A DNA stretch of 64,000 bases from an uncultured Thiohalocapsa sp. (GCF_913063425.1 NZ_CAJXYK010000004.1:62001-126000), one strand, 5' to 3'. Shown: positions 16,648 through 27,012, numbered from the stretch's first letter. Made by a program: numbers and translations. Notes: generated from the sequence alone by a model not told the origin.

Positions 16648-18021
16648 TCAGGGCTCCCGGTGGGATTGGGGGGTGGTTGCGGGTGCGGACTCGGGGCCGC
16701 CTGCGGCCATCAGGCGCTCGATGGCCTCAACGTCCTTGGGCACGTCGCGGGAGAGCACCTCGTGACCGTCCGCGGTGACCAGCACATCGTCCTCGATGCG
16801 AATGCCGATGCCGCGGTACTCGGCCGGCGCCTCGGCGTCCGGCGCCACGTACAGGCCGGGCTCTACCGTCAGGACCATGCCGGGCGCGAGCGGGCGCCAC
16901 TTGCCGTCCTGCTTGTAGCTGCCGACGTCGTGCACGTCCATGCCGAGCCAGTGGCCGGTGCGGTGCATGTAGAAGGGCTTGTACTTTTCGTCCTTGATGA
17001 GCTGGGGCACGTCGTCGCGGCTGCCCTCGATGAGGCCCAGGTCCACCAGGCCGCGGGTCAGCACCTTGAGCGCCGCTTTGTGCGGGGCGTCCCAGCGCTT
17101 GCCCGGCTTGACCGCGGCGATGGCCGCCCGCTGCGCCGCGAGCACCAGCTCGTAGAGGGTGCGCTGGGGGGCCGTGAAGCGCCCGTTCACCGGGAAGGTG
17201 CGGGTGATGTCCGAGGCGTAGCCGTCCAGCTCGCAGCCGGCGTCCACCAGCACCAGGTCGCCGTCGCGCAGGGTATCGGCGTTCTCCACGTAGTGCAGCA
17301 CGCAGGCGTTGGCGCCACCGCCGACGATGGGTGGGTAGGCCTGGAAGCGGGCACCCCGCTCGGCGCAGGCGTGCAGGAAGGTTGCCTCCAGCTGCTGCTC
17401 GCCGAGCCCGGGCCGGCAGGTCTGCATGAGCCGGCGATGGGCCGCGGCGGAGATGCCGGCGGCCCGGCGCATGGTGGCGAGCTCGCGCTTGCTCTTGATG
17501 AGCCTGCGCTCGTGCAGCAGGGCATCGGAGGTGACCAGCTCCGTGGGGGCGCTGACCCCCTTGCGGGCCTTGCCGCGCACGGCCCGCAGCCAGCCCATGA
17601 CTTTGAGGTCGAAGTCCGCATCGACGCCGAGCGGGTAGTACACGCGCTCACGGTCGGCGAGCAGCTCCGGCAGCTTCTCGTCCAGCTCCGCCAGCGGATG
17701 CGCGGCATCGGCATCGAAGTGCTCCACGGCGCCCTCGGTGCCGAAGCGGTAGCCGTCCCAGACCTCGCGCTCCGGGTCCCGCGGGCGACAGAACAGCACC
17801 AGCTCGCCCTCCTTGTGCTTGGGCGCCAGCACGGCCACGGCGTCCGGCTCCGGGAAGCCCGTGAGCCACGCGAAGTCGCTGCTTTGGCGGAAGGGGTAGT
17901 GCACGTCGCGGTTGCGCGTTACCTCGCGCGCGGCGGGCACGATGAGCACGCCGTCGGCACCGATGGCGCGGGCCAGATCACGGCGGCGGCGCTTGAGCTC
18001 TTTGGCGGTCTTCGCAGGCAT
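16648..18021 (-). CDS. pepP: Xaa-Pro aminopeptidase P
   Basis: At 457 residues this is the normal PepP length. The N-terminal domain ends in FRQSSDFAWLTGFPEPDAV, typical of the family. The pita-bread catalytic domain shows the five metal ligands in order: Asp in VLVDAGCEL, Asp in YASDITRTFPV, His in MHRTGHWLGMDVHDVG, Glu in VLTVEPGLY and Glu in GIRIEDDVLV. It removes N-terminal residues that precede proline. It overlaps neither neighbour but lies 10 bases after the UPF0149 gene and 2 bases before ubiH. The last ~25 residues are an unconserved tail. Confidence 0.96.
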   Translation of the reverse strand: MPAKTAKELKRRRRDLARAIGADGVLIVPAAREVTRNRDVHYPFRQSSDFAWLTGFPEPDAVAVLAPKHKEGELVLFCRPRDPEREVWDGYRFGTEGAVEHFDADAAHPLAELDEKLPELLADRERVYYPLGVDADFDLKVMGWLRAVRGKARKGVSAPTELVTSDALLHERRLIKSKRELATMRRAAGISAAAHRRLMQTCRPGLGEQQLEATFLHACAERGARFQAYPPIVGGGANACVLHYVENADTLRDGDLVLVDAGCELDGYASDITRTFPVNGRFTAPQRTLYELVLAAQRAAIAAVKPGKRWDAPHKAALKVLTRGLVDLGLIEGSRDDVPQLIKDEKYKPFYMHRTGHWLGMDVHDVGSYKQDGKWRPLAPGMVLTVEPGLYVAPDAEAPAEYRGIGIRIEDDVLVTADGHEVLSRDVPKDVEAIERLMAAGGPESAPATTPQSHREP

Positions 18022-18031
18022 GGCAGCTCCC

Positions 18032-18637
18032 TCAGGCGCGGCGGGCCGGTGTGTCCTGCTCGCGCAGCAGCAGCGCCGCCACGCGCAGGAACTCCAGCAC
18101 CTCGGTGAGGGCGTCTTCGTGCTCGGCGCTGTCGTCGAGGTCGTCCAGGTCCATGCGCGTGATCTCCATCAGGTCGTCGAGCACCTCACGCGAGTCGGGG
18201 GACAGGCGTGCCTGGTCAAGATCGGCGATGCCGAGACCGTAGAGCAGACCGCGGGTCCAGGCGTGCACCGCGGTGGCGCGCTCGCGCAGGGGGCGGTCCG
18301 CCGCGGGCAGCAGTGGATGGAAGGTCTGCTCGGTGCTCGCCAGCGCCTGGTCGGTGGCATCCGCGAGTGCATCCAGCGCCCGGTGCCGTGCGGGGGCGTC
18401 TGCATCCTCGGCGGCCGCGGCGCTGCCCGCGTCTCCCGTGGGCAGCAGCTCCGCGAGCCAGCGCTTGCGGGGCTCGGTGGCGCCGCTCGCCAGCAGGCCG
18501 CAGTAGATGCCGTGCGCCTCGGCCGCGGAGCAGGACAGCGTGCTCGGCGCCAGCAGGCGCTCCAGCTCGTCGTGGTCCGGGGCGGCGCTGGGTGGGGCGC
18601 TGGGCAGGGTGGTCTGGTCGGGCTCTTGCATCATCAC
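18032..18637 (-). CDS. UPF0149 (YgfB/YecA) family protein
   Basis: This 201-residue helical protein shows the UPF0149 pattern: S-x-A-E-A-H-G-x-Y-C-G-L-L near residue 40, then AVHAWTRGLLYGLG and a C-terminal acidic segment SREVLDDLMEITRMDLDD with EDALTEVLEFLRVAALLL. In E. coli ygfB is the first gene of ygfB-pepP-ubiH-visC, exactly the order seen here. YgfB in Pseudomonas affects AlpA antitermination and drug tolerance; here its role is not known. The start has three consecutive ATG codons (18637, 18634, 18631), so the exact first residue is open. Confidence 0.9.
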   Translation of the reverse strand: MMMQEPDQTTLPSAPPSAAPDHDELERLLAPSTLSCSAAEAHGIYCGLLASGATEPRKRWLAELLPTGDAGSAAAAEDADAPARHRALDALADATDQALASTEQTFHPLLPAADRPLRERATAVHAWTRGLLYGLGIADLDQARLSPDSREVLDDLMEITRMDLDDLDDSAEHEDALTEVLEFLRVAALLLREQDTPARRA

Positions 18638-18729
18638 AGCGTGGGGCGGTGCAGTCGGTCTGCCATTATGACGGTTCCGCGGCGTCGGCCGCGAGGGGCC
18701 GGGCGGTCGCTGGGGCAGGTGGGCGTCAA

Positions 18730-18758
18730 TTGACCCACTGGCGGCCCGATCATATAGT
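18730..18758 (+). promoter_or_regulatory. Sigma-70 promoter for TIGR02449-zapA-6S RNA
   Basis: TTGACC (18730-18735) and TATAGT (18753-18758) are separated by 17 bases. The -10 ends 43 bases before the first start codon. It reads toward zapA, away from the divergent UPF0149 gene. Confidence 0.75.
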
Positions 18759-18801
18759 GCGGCGCCAGTGGAACAGCGGCTTGCGGCGGTGGACGGGTGT
18801 C

Positions 18802-19011
18802 ATGGCTGAGTTCGATCTTGAGCGGTTAGAGCGGCAGGTGGACGATTTGCTCCGCCAGGTCGAGCGGCTGCGCGACGAAAACGCCTCCCTGCGCGCGAGT
18901 CAGGAACATCTGGTGGCGGAGCGCGCCGACCTGATCGAAAAGACCGAGCTTGCCCGCAGCAAGGTGGAGGCGATGGTGGCACGGCTGAAGTCGATGGAGG
19001 AGCAACTGTGA
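18802..19011 (+). CDS. TIGR02449-type small coiled-coil protein
   Basis: The 69-residue protein MAEFDLERLERQVDDLLR... is almost entirely heptad-repeat coiled coil (residues about 5-66), similar in size and style to ZapB. It matches the TIGR02449 family, which sits before zapA in many gammaproteobacteria. A division-related role as a ZapA partner is inferred from this constant position. The start was set at ATG 18802 because the upstream part of the frame is low-complexity and antisense to the UPF0149 gene. It overlaps zapA by 4 bases. Confidence 0.85.
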   Translation: MAEFDLERLERQVDDLLRQVERLRDENASLRASQEHLVAERADLIEKTELARSKVEAMVARLKSMEEQL

Positions 19012-19334
19012 GCGACGAATCCATTCCGGTCACCGTGCAGATCCTGGACAAGGACTACCGCATCGCCTGCGCGCCGGGCGAGGAGCAGGGTCTCATGGAG
19101 TCGGCGCGCCTGCTCGATAAGCGCATGCGCGAGGTGCGCCAGAACGGCCGGGTCATCGGGGCCGACCGCATCGCGGTGATGGCCGGGCTGAACCTCATCT
19201 ATGAGCTGATGCAGCGCAACGCCAAGGCGGCGCTGGACATCGAGCGCCTGGCACGGCTGCAAAGCCGCATCGACGAAGCGGCGGGGACGGGCGGAGCGAC
19301 GGCCGGGGTGGACGCCCCGGGCGATTCCGTATAG
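19008..19334 (+). CDS. zapA: Cell division protein ZapA
   Basis: This 108-residue protein begins at GTG 19008, overlapping the previous stop. The N-terminal domain (VTVQILDKDYRIACAPGEEQGLMESARLLDKRMREVR) is the FtsZ-binding globular head. The rest (residues about 55-95) is the coiled coil that forms the tetramer. ZapA bundles FtsZ filaments at the division ring. The gene is followed directly by 6S RNA, the usual arrangement. Confidence 0.95.
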   Translation: MSDESIPVTVQILDKDYRIACAPGEEQGLMESARLLDKRMREVRQNGRVIGADRIAVMAGLNLIYELMQRNAKAALDIERLARLQSRIDEAAGTGGATAGVDAPGDSV

Positions 19335-19337
19335 CCT

Positions 19338-19540
19338 GTGTCCCACGACATCCCCTGCGGTATCCGACAGCGGCCCGGGTATTTTCTTGAGCCTAATCCG
19401 TACCCTGGGGACGCGCCGCGGAGGCCGGTGTGCAAGTCCGCCATGAGCGGAAAGCCTGAGGCGCCCGTACTGCGTCCCCCCTTGAACCGCTTGGTTCAAG
19501 AACGAGGGCTGCATCGCTACAGGTGGGGGATGTCCCTCTT
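19338..19540 (+). ncRNA. ssrS: 6S RNA
   Basis: The region after zapA has the 6S layout. The closing stem pairs GACATCCCC (19347-19355) with GGGGATGTC (19526-19534). A large central bubble follows, and the conserved 3' hairpin CTTGAACC/GGTTCAAG (19481-19488 with 19493-19500) is followed by AGGGCTGCATCGC, close to the E. coli 6S element. A T run at about 19538-19545 may end transcription. 6S RNA mimics an open promoter and traps the sigma-70 holoenzyme in stationary phase. The location between zapA and fthC is the standard one. The ends are approximate to a few bases. Confidence 0.9.
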
Positions 19541-19948
19541 TTTTTGCGCTCCTTTGTTGTGCGTCCTGATCGCGTCCTGACCGCGCGCTGATCCAGGCCC
19601 GCGGCGGGCTTCTCCTCGCCAGCCGGCAGTCTGATCCGTCCCCTGCGACCTGATCTCCTGCGGCCCCCGCCGAAGTGTCGGGCGCGTCGATGTGCAAGCT
19701 CTCTTCCACGCTGTCCGCACGCCGCTGAAGGGCGTTGCTGAGCGCGTATATGAAGGCGCGCCGCCACACTCGGGTAGGCCGACCTGGGTGCGTCGACTTC
19801 AGTCGGTACCCTGGGGCCGGCGGACTTCAGTCCGCCGACGGCAAGGGATCGCCGGCCTCAGGTATGCCACGGCGTTGCAACAGCGAATCGCGGGCTCGGC
19901 TGAACGGACGCCGAGCCGATCTCCAGACTGCCCTGCCATGATCTCACC
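19541..19948. other. Gap between 6S RNA and fthC
   Basis: About 400 bases without a gene. It holds two adjacent palindromes (19794-19840, listed separately) and otherwise no motif I can name. A 5-codon frame ATG ATC TCA CCT TGA (19939-19953) overlaps the TTG start of fthC and might couple its translation. Confidence 0.5.
19794..19840. repeat. Two palindromes of the GCCGA/TCGGC family
   Basis: CGACT-TC-AGTCG (19794-19805) is followed after a CCCTGGGG segment by the larger CGGCGGACT-TC-AGTCCGCCG (19818-19837). Read on the minus strand, the palindrome is followed by GGCCCCAGGG, the same tail as in the 36-base units at 11479-11657 and the element at 44956. Confidence 0.8.
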
Positions 19949-20554
19949 TTGACCGAAGCCATCGACAGCCCACGGGCGCTGCGGCGCCGGCTGCGTACAG
20001 CCCGCCGCGCGCTGGACAGCCGCAGCCAGCGGGCGCACGCGCAGGCCATTGTCCGCAACCTGCTGCGGGCGCGCCTGCTGCAGGGCGCGAAGCGCGTCGC
20101 CCTGTACGTGGCCGCCGACGGCGAGCCAGACATCCGCCAGCGCCTGGCGGGCCTGCCGGGTCGTGGCCGGCGCTGGTATCTGCCGGTGCTGCGCGGTCAT
20201 GCCGCCGGGCGCTTGTGGCTTGTCCGGCATCGCCCCGGCGAGCCCCTGCGGCCCAACCGCTTCGGCATCCTGGAGCCCGTGCGCCGGCACCGCCGCATTC
20301 AGCCGATGCATGCCCTGGACCTGATACTGGTGCCGCTGGTGGGCTTCGATGCCGCCTGTAACCGCCTCGGCATGGGCGCGGGCTTCTACGACCGCAGTCT
20401 GGCTCCGCTGCGCCGGCGGCAGCACTGGCGCCGGCCGCGCCTGGTGGGCATCGCGCATGAGTGCCAGCGTGTGGAGCGGTTGGTGCCGCAGCCTTGGGAT
20501 GTGCCCTTGGATGCGGTTGTGACGGAGAGTGGGGTTTATCGGGCTGGGGGCTGA
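19949..20554 (+). CDS. fthC: 5-formyltetrahydrofolate cyclo-ligase
   Basis: This 201-residue enzyme (YgfA/MTHFS) converts 5-formyl-THF to 5,10-methenyl-THF with ATP. Key signs are the N-terminal RALRRRLRTARRALD (family R-x-x-x-R-x-x-R), the phosphate/folate loop NRLGMGAGFYDRSL, ALDLILVPLVGFD and the closing PWDVPLDAVVTESGVYR. The best start is TTG 19949; no ATG in frame keeps the conserved N-terminus. The zapA-ssrS-fthC order is conserved, and in E. coli fthC is made from the 6S RNA precursor transcript. Confidence 0.93.
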   Translation: MTEAIDSPRALRRRLRTARRALDSRSQRAHAQAIVRNLLRARLLQGAKRVALYVAADGEPDIRQRLAGLPGRGRRWYLPVLRGHAAGRLWLVRHRPGEPLRPNRFGILEPVRRHRRIQPMHALDLILVPLVGFDAACNRLGMGAGFYDRSLAPLRRRQHWRRPRLVGIAHECQRVERLVPQPWDVPLDAVVTESGVYRAGG

Positions 20555-20591
20555 GTGCTGGGGGACTGGGCGCCGGCCGCTGCACTGCTGC

Positions 20592-20660
20592 CGTGGGAGC
20601 GACCTCTGGCCGCGACACCTTGCGCTCGCGCTCGGATCGCGGCGGGGATGTCGCTCCCAC
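20592..20660. repeat. Inverted repeat with GTGGGAGCGAC arms
   Basis: CGTGGGAGCGAC (20592-20603) and its exact complement GTCGCTCCCACG (20649-20660) face each other across 45 bases. This arm is a widespread bacterial interspersed palindromic motif in gammaproteobacteria. It lies between fthC and ilvA, which converge, so it could also act as a bidirectional 3'-end structure. Confidence 0.8.
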
Positions 20661-20772
20661 GCGCCCCGCTGCGCGGCATGCGCCGAAATGCGCCCAATGC
20701 CGCCATCCGGATCGATCTGGGGATCGATGCCGAGATTAAGGGCTCTTGGCCCACGGCTGTCAGACTTGTCCT

Positions 20773-20822
20773 CGCCCGTCGCCCGTCGCCCGTCGCCCCT
20801 CGCCCCTCGCCCCTCGCCCCTC
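20773..20822. repeat. 7-base tandem repeat beside ilvA 3' end
   Basis: About seven copies of CGCCCGT changing to CGCCCCT end five bases before the ilvA stop. A related run in inverted orientation (GGGCGAT units) lies at about 22398-22420, just upstream of the ilvA start. Confidence 0.85.
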
Positions 20823-20827
20823 CAGCT

Positions 20828-22363
<1,536 letters not shown>

Positions 22364-22627
22364 GGTCTCTTGTTTGGCTGCTTTGGATAGGGGCAAGGGG
22401 CGATGGGCGATGGGCGAGGGGTAGTGGCGAGGAGCTGGGAGCGAGGGAGCGACGAGCGGGTGTTCGGACCTGCACCCTGGGTCCCCAGCACCTCGTCACT
22501 CGAACCTCGTGACCCGCAACTCGAAATTCCACCAACACCGACCGCCGGTCCGCCTCTGCTATCATCGCCCATGTTGCAACGACCCAACACCCAGGTGGGT
22601 CCTTATCATCAGAAAGGGGACAGGCTC

Positions 22628-23287
22628 ATGGACCAGGATGCGCTCAAAAAGCAGGCCGCAGAAGCGGCGCTTCAGTACGTGGAGGGGGGTGTCATCGGCG
22701 TCGGCACCGGCTCCACGGTGAACCATTTCATCGACTTCCTCGCCACCGTCAAGGGCCGCATCGACGGGGCCGTCTCCAGCTCCGAGGCGTCCAGCGAGCG
22801 CCTCAAGGGGCACGGCATCCCGGTGCTGGACCTGAACGCCGTGGGCGATCTGGCGCTCTATGTGGACGGTGCCGACGAGTCGAACAAGGATCTCGCCCTC
22901 GTCAAAGGCGGCGGCGGTGCGCTCACGCGCGAGAAGATCGTCGCCGCCGCCAGCGAGCGCTTCGTCTGCATCGCGGACGCCTCCAAGCTGGTGGACGTGC
23001 TGGGCGCCTTCCCGCTGCCGGTGGAGGTGATCCCCATGGCCCGCAGCCTGGTGGCCAGGCAACTGGTGAAGCTGGGCGGCACCCCCGTGTGGCGCGAAGG
23101 CTTCGTCACCGACAACGGCAACGTCATCCTGGACGTGCAGGGGCTTCAGATCCTGGAGCCCAAGGCGCTGGAGCAGCAGCTCAACAACCTCCCGGGCGTG
23201 GTCACCTGCGGCATTTTCGCGCTGCGCGGTGCGGATGTGCTGATCCTCGGCGCCGAGGGCGGCGCGCGGACGCTGGAGAAGGGCTGA
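22628..23287 (+). CDS. rpiA: Ribose-5-phosphate isomerase A
   Basis: From ATG 22628 the protein has 219 residues, exactly the E. coli RpiA length, and a strong AAAGGGGA ribosome site precedes it. Motifs are [14 protein letters not shown] (phosphate loop), [27 protein letters not shown] with the catalytic Asp and Lys, and the C-terminal [18 protein letters not shown]. It interconverts ribose-5-phosphate and ribulose-5-phosphate. The longer reading upstream to 22403 is low-complexity and discarded. It is divergent from ilvA. Confidence 0.96.
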   Translation: MDQDALKKQAAEAALQYVEGGVIGVGTGSTVNHFIDFLATVKGRIDGAVSSSEASSERLKGHGIPVLDLNAVGDLALYVDGADESNKDLALVKGGGGALTREKIVAAASERFVCIADASKLVDVLGAFPLPVEVIPMARSLVARQLVKLGGTPVWREGFVTDNGNVILDVQGLQILEPKALEQQLNNLPGVVTCGIFALRGADVLILGAEGGARTLEKG

Positions 23288-23558
23288 GGGCGAGCCGGCT
23301 GCCGGGGGGCGGCGATCCCGCCGCCGTCGGCAACGGCGCCGCTCGCCGCCGCACCCCGATGCGCGTCCTTTGAGCCACCGGCGCCGGAGGGCTCATGGAG
23401 CCCCTGCTGCATCCGGCGGTGGTACGGCGCTGAGCGGTTGAGTGCGGAGTACGAGGTACGTCGTACGGGGCGCGGCTGACCAGATATCCGGCTGCGCGGC
23501 GTTACCGCGGCGCCGTCCGTACCCCCCGTCCCCCGTACTCCGAGCTCCGTACATCCCC
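23288..23558. other. Gap between rpiA and uvrC
   Basis: About 270 bases with no gene. It contains imperfect inverted runs of GTAC-rich sequence (GGAGTACGAGGTACG near 23453 and CCCGTACTCC near 23532). They could pair across about 80 bases. Similar GTAC-rich DNA is seen near 3256-3280. Confidence 0.45.
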
Positions 23559-25376
23559 ATGTCCTTCGACCACCGCGCCGCTGTCAAGCAGATCCCGTCC
23601 CAGCCCGGCGTCTACCGCATGCTGGACGCGGCGGGCACCGTGCTCTACGTCGGCAAGGCCAAGGACCTGAAGCGGCGGGTGTCGAGCTACTTCACCCGCG
23701 GGCTGAATGCCCGGCTGGTGGTGATGGTGAGCCAGATCGCCGACATCCAGGTGACGGTGACCCGCACCGAGGGCGAGGCGCTGCTGCTCGAGAACAACCT
23801 GATCAAGGCGCACAAGCCGCGCTTCAACGTCCTGCTGCGGGACGACAAGAGCTATCCCTACATCCGGCTCACGGCGGGCGACACCTTCCCGGGGCTCTAC
23901 TTCTACCGCGGCCCGCGGCGCGGTAAAGCAGACAAGTACTTCGGCCCCTATCCCAGCGCCTGGGCCACCCGCGAGACCCTTCAGCTCCTGCAGAAGCTGT
24001 TCCCGGTGCGCCAGTGCGAGGACACCTTCTACAGCACCCGCACCCGGCCCTGCCTGCAATACCAGATCAAGCGCTGCACGGCGCCCTGCTGCGGCTACAT
24101 CTCGCCCAAGGACTATGCCGAGGACGTGGCCCACAGCATCAAGTTCCTGGAGGGCCGCACGGATGAGGTCATCGCCGAGCTCGGCGCGCGCATGGAGCAG
24201 GCCGCCGAGGGCCTGGAGTTCGAGCGCGCGGCGCGGCTGCGGGATCAGATCGCGACGCTGCGGCGCATCCAGCAGAAACAATACGTCGCCGGTGACGGCG
24301 GCGATCTGGACATCGTCGCTGCCGCCGAGGCGGGCGGGACGGTGTGCGTGCAGGTGTTCTTCATCCGCGCCGGGCGCAACCTGGGCAACAAGGCGTTCTT
24401 TCCGCAGGTGCCGGAGGCCTCCGGGCTCGCATCGGTGCTGTCCGCGTTCCTCGCGCAGTTCTACGGCGACAAGGACATCCCGCCGGAGCTCCTGGTCAAC
24501 GTCGAGCCGGATGAGCGCGAGTTCCTGGAAACCGCCTTCAGCGAGCAGCAGGGCCGCCGCGTGGCCATCCGGCATCGCCTGCGCGGCGACCGCGCCCGCT
24601 GGCTCCAGATGGCCGCGGACAACGCCGAGGTGGCGCTGCAATCCCGCCTCGGCAGCCGCGCCGGCTATGCCCGCCGGCTGGAGGCCCTGCGCGATGCGCT
24701 GGACCTGGACGAGCTGCCGGCGCGCATGGAGTGCTTCGACATCAGCCACACCCGCGGCGAGCTGACGGTGGCCTCCTGCGTGGTGTTCGACGCCGAAGGC
24801 CCGCGCAAGTCCGACTACCGCCGCTTCAACATCGAGGGCATCACCCCCGGCGACGACTACGCAGCCATGGAGCAGGCGCTGAGCCGCCGTTACAAGCGCG
24901 TGCAGAAGGGCGAGGTGCCCATGCCGGACCTGCTCTTCATCGACGGCGGCAAGGGCCAGCTCGGCGCCGTGCGCGAGGTGCTGGCGGAGCTCGGCGTCAC
25001 CGGCCTCAGGCTCGTCGGCGTCGCCAAGGGTCCGGACCGCAAGGCCGGCGCCGAGCAGCTGTGGCTGCCGGAGCGCCGCCAGCCCATCATCCCGGGGCCG
25101 GACTCACCGGCGCTGCACCTGGTGCAGCAGATCCGCGACGAGGCGCACCGCTTCGCCATCACCGGCCACCGCCAGCGCCGGGATAAGGCCAGGCGCACCT
25201 CGGTGCTGGAGGGCATCCCCGGCGTCGGCCCCAAGCGCCGCCAGAGCCTGCTCAAGGCCTTCGGCGGGCTGCGCGGATTGACCCGCGCCGCGCCCGAGGA
25301 CATCGCGCGGGTGGACGGCATCAGCGCGGAGCTGGCGCAGCTGATCCATGATGCGGTGCGCTCGGATAGCGGCTAG
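23559..25376 (+). CDS. uvrC: UvrABC system protein C
   Basis: From ATG 23559 (MSFDHRAAVKQ) the protein has 605 residues, normal for UvrC. Domain order: GIY-YIG nuclease (residues 10-95, GVYRMLDAAGTVLYVGKAKDLKRRV), Cys-rich segment (CEDTF to CTAPCCGY), UVR motif binding UvrB (about 198-232), RNase H-like nuclease with ECFDISHTRGE and LFIDGGKGQL, and a C-terminal helix-hairpin-helix pair (LEGIPGVGPKRRQSLLKAFGG). It makes both incisions in nucleotide excision repair. The frame extends upstream but without family similarity. pgsA follows after 258 bases, as in E. coli, where uvrC-pgsA-tRNA-Gly is also the order. Confidence 0.97.
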   Translation: MSFDHRAAVKQIPSQPGVYRMLDAAGTVLYVGKAKDLKRRVSSYFTRGLNARLVVMVSQIADIQVTVTRTEGEALLLENNLIKAHKPRFNVLLRDDKSYPYIRLTAGDTFPGLYFYRGPRRGKADKYFGPYPSAWATRETLQLLQKLFPVRQCEDTFYSTRTRPCLQYQIKRCTAPCCGYISPKDYAEDVAHSIKFLEGRTDEVIAELGARMEQAAEGLEFERAARLRDQIATLRRIQQKQYVAGDGGDLDIVAAAEAGGTVCVQVFFIRAGRNLGNKAFFPQVPEASGLASVLSAFLAQFYGDKDIPPELLVNVEPDEREFLETAFSEQQGRRVAIRHRLRGDRARWLQMAADNAEVALQSRLGSRAGYARRLEALRDALDLDELPARMECFDISHTRGELTVASCVVFDAEGPRKSDYRRFNIEGITPGDDYAAMEQALSRRYKRVQKGEVPMPDLLFIDGGKGQLGAVREVLAELGVTGLRLVGVAKGPDRKAGAEQLWLPERRQPIIPGPDSPALHLVQQIRDEAHRFAITGHRQRRDKARRTSVLEGIPGVGPKRRQSLLKAFGGLRGLTRAAPEDIARVDGISAELAQLIHDAVRSDSG

Positions 25377-25388
25377 CTTCCTCTGAGG

Positions 25389-25430
25389 GAGTGCAGGAGT
25401 GCAGGAGTGCAGGAGTGCAGGAGTGCAGGA
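25389..25430. repeat. 8-base tandem repeat after uvrC
   Basis: Five perfect copies of GAGTGCAG follow the uvrC stop. The rest of the gap to pgsA (25431-25634) shows no gene. Confidence 0.9.
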
Positions 25431-25634
25431 CTCGGAAGAACGCATTGATATCGGTGGATGGTGCGGTGCACTTATGCACTTTGTACTGTTGCACTTCACG
25501 ACCTAGCCTCGCGCATCCGCCTGCCTCGCAAAGCCTTGCGGCTCATCGGCGAGCATCGCCAGTTAGAATGACCCGTCCCGCCGTCCACCCCGCCGGCAGT
25601 CTGCCGTAGATCATCCCGCCGGAGGAGCCCCGCC

Positions 25635-26228
25635 TTGATCTGGAACATCCCGAACGCCCTGACCCTGCTGCGCATCGCGCTGATTCCGGTGTTCGTGGTG
25701 ATCTTCTACCTGCCCGTACCCTGGGCGCGGCCGGTGTGCGCCCTGGTGTTCACGCTGGCGGCGCTGACGGACTGGCTGGACGGCTGGCTTGCGCGGCGCT
25801 GGGGGCAGACCTCCCCGCTCGGGGCCTTTCTGGATCCGGTGGCGGACAAGCTGATGGTGGCCGTGGCCCTGGTGCTGCTGGTGCAGGCGGAGCCGAGCAT
25901 CTGGCTTGCGCTGCCGGCGGCGGTGATTATCGGCCGGGAGATCACGGTGTCGGCGCTGCGGGAGTGGATGGCGGAGATCGGTGCCCGGGCCAAAGTGGCC
26001 GTGAGCATGGCCGGCAAGCTCAAGACCACGGCGCAGATGGTCGCCATCGTGCTGTTGATCCTGGGCGGGACGGTGCCAGGGTTCCCGGTGACGGCGCTCC
26101 CGGTGTCGAGTCTGGGGCTGGTGCTGCTCTACGTCGCCGCAGTGCTGACCCTGTGGTCCATGGTGCTGTACCTGCGCGCGGCCTGGCCGAGCCTCACCGG
26201 TTCCGGACTGCCGGCGCGCAAGGGCTGA
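25635..26228 (+). CDS. pgsA: CDP-diacylglycerol-glycerol-3-phosphate 3-phosphatidyltransferase
   Basis: The 197-residue membrane enzyme catalyses the committed step to phosphatidylglycerol. It carries the full CDP-alcohol phosphotransferase motif D-x2-D-G-x2-A-R-x8-G-x3-D-x3-D as DWLDGWLARRWG then GAFLDPVADKL. Four to five membrane helices are evident. The start is TTG 25635 after a GGAGGAG ribosome site; MIWNIPNALTLLRI is the typical family start. It lies between uvrC and tRNA-Gly, the same order as in E. coli. Confidence 0.96.
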   Translation: MIWNIPNALTLLRIALIPVFVVIFYLPVPWARPVCALVFTLAALTDWLDGWLARRWGQTSPLGAFLDPVADKLMVAVALVLLVQAEPSIWLALPAAVIIGREITVSALREWMAEIGARAKVAVSMAGKLKTTAQMVAIVLLILGGTVPGFPVTALPVSSLGLVLLYVAAVLTLWSMVLYLRAAWPSLTGSGLPARKG

Positions 26229-26336
26229 GCAGGCGCCGAAGCGGGTCTGCCAAGCGCCCCTTATGGCGCCTGGTCCGCGTCTGGTCCGCGACTGCTTTCG
26301 GCCTGCTGGGCGCCGTCACCGAACAGCAACATCGGC

Positions 26337-26364
26337 TTGACAGTATCTGCATGGGCGCTATACT
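26337..26364 (+). promoter_or_regulatory. Sigma-70 promoter of tRNA-Gly
   Basis: A perfect -35 TTGACA (26337-26342) and -10 TATACT (26359-26364) lie 16 bases apart and 13 bases before the tRNA, with the GC-rich discriminator GCGCG expected of stringently controlled stable RNA promoters. Confidence 0.85.
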
Positions 26365-26377
26365 TGCGCGCTCTCAG

Positions 26378-26453
<76 letters not shown>

Positions 26454-26490
26454 AGTTTCTGGTCTCCTTCGGTGTTTGCGCAGTCACGGC

Positions 26491-26509
26491 AAACAGAGCT
26501 GCTCTGTTT
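26491..26509 (+). terminator. Possible terminator hairpin after tRNA-Gly
   Basis: AAACAGAG and CTCTGTTT form an 8-base stem with a 3-base CTG loop 37 bases after the tRNA. The T residues are part of the stem and only a short T run follows, so termination strength is uncertain. Confidence 0.4.
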
Positions 26510-26607
26510 ACCGCGCACCCGTAGGAGCGCCCCGGGCAACCCTGGGCGCAGCCGTCGGTGCATCCACGGCGCACCGCCTGCTCGCGGGCGCCTCCCATCC
26601 CTTCAGC

Positions 26608-26982
26608 GGACCTGTCCAGGTGACCCTGCTGCTTCGCACCAGCGGGCGCTGCGAGGCGCCCGGCGTCGTGCCGTCGCGAATCAGCTCGATGAGGTCGGCG
26701 CTCACCTGGGGGTTGCAGGTGAAGTAGGAATGGCCGAACAATCGCCCTCGGGTTCTCGCCGGCGGCGCTGGCCTCGATGCTGCGCTCCTGCGCGGCGCTG
26801 GGCAGCGGCGCGCTGCCTCGGCTATGGTCCAGCAGGCGCACACCCTCGACGCCCGGCCTACGCGCCAGGGTGCGGACGGTGCGCTTCAGGTGGCCCACCG
26901 CATCGGTCGCGGACTCCGTGGTACTGGTGAAAGAGATCAGCGGGTTGCCGGTCTGGACGCGAGCCAGGTGAAAAACGCGCAC
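26608..26982 (-). pseudogene. Remnant of an alpha/beta hydrolase (DUF900-like)
   Basis: On the minus strand one frame reads LISFTSTTESATDA, LKRTVRTLARRPGVEGV and RLLDHSRG, matching the nucleophile region of DUF900 esterase-like proteins (normally L-x-A-H-S-R-G-T). It continues with EASAAGENPR. After an internal loss and frameshift, a second frame gives FGHSYFTCNPQVSADLIELI and PGASQRPL, like the C-terminus of the same family. The middle of the gene, including the other catalytic residues, is gone, so this is a non-functional fragment. The family call is from memory of the motifs. Confidence 0.55.
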
Positions 26983-27012
26983 ACCCTGCGTCAGGCGAGT
27001 CGCCTCACCGCC

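Noticed and set aside
14174..16765. Plus-strand frame of 863 codons opposite ubiI and ubiH
   Set aside because: It spans two genes and their gap, and its composition is that of an antisense shadow.
19541..19948. Additional small RNA after 6S RNA
   Set aside because: Only two short palindromes of a dispersed repeat family were found, with no promoter or terminator around them.
23442..23558. Longer start for UvrC at 23442
   Set aside because: The added residues come from repeat-rich intergenic DNA and precede the standard UvrC N-terminus.
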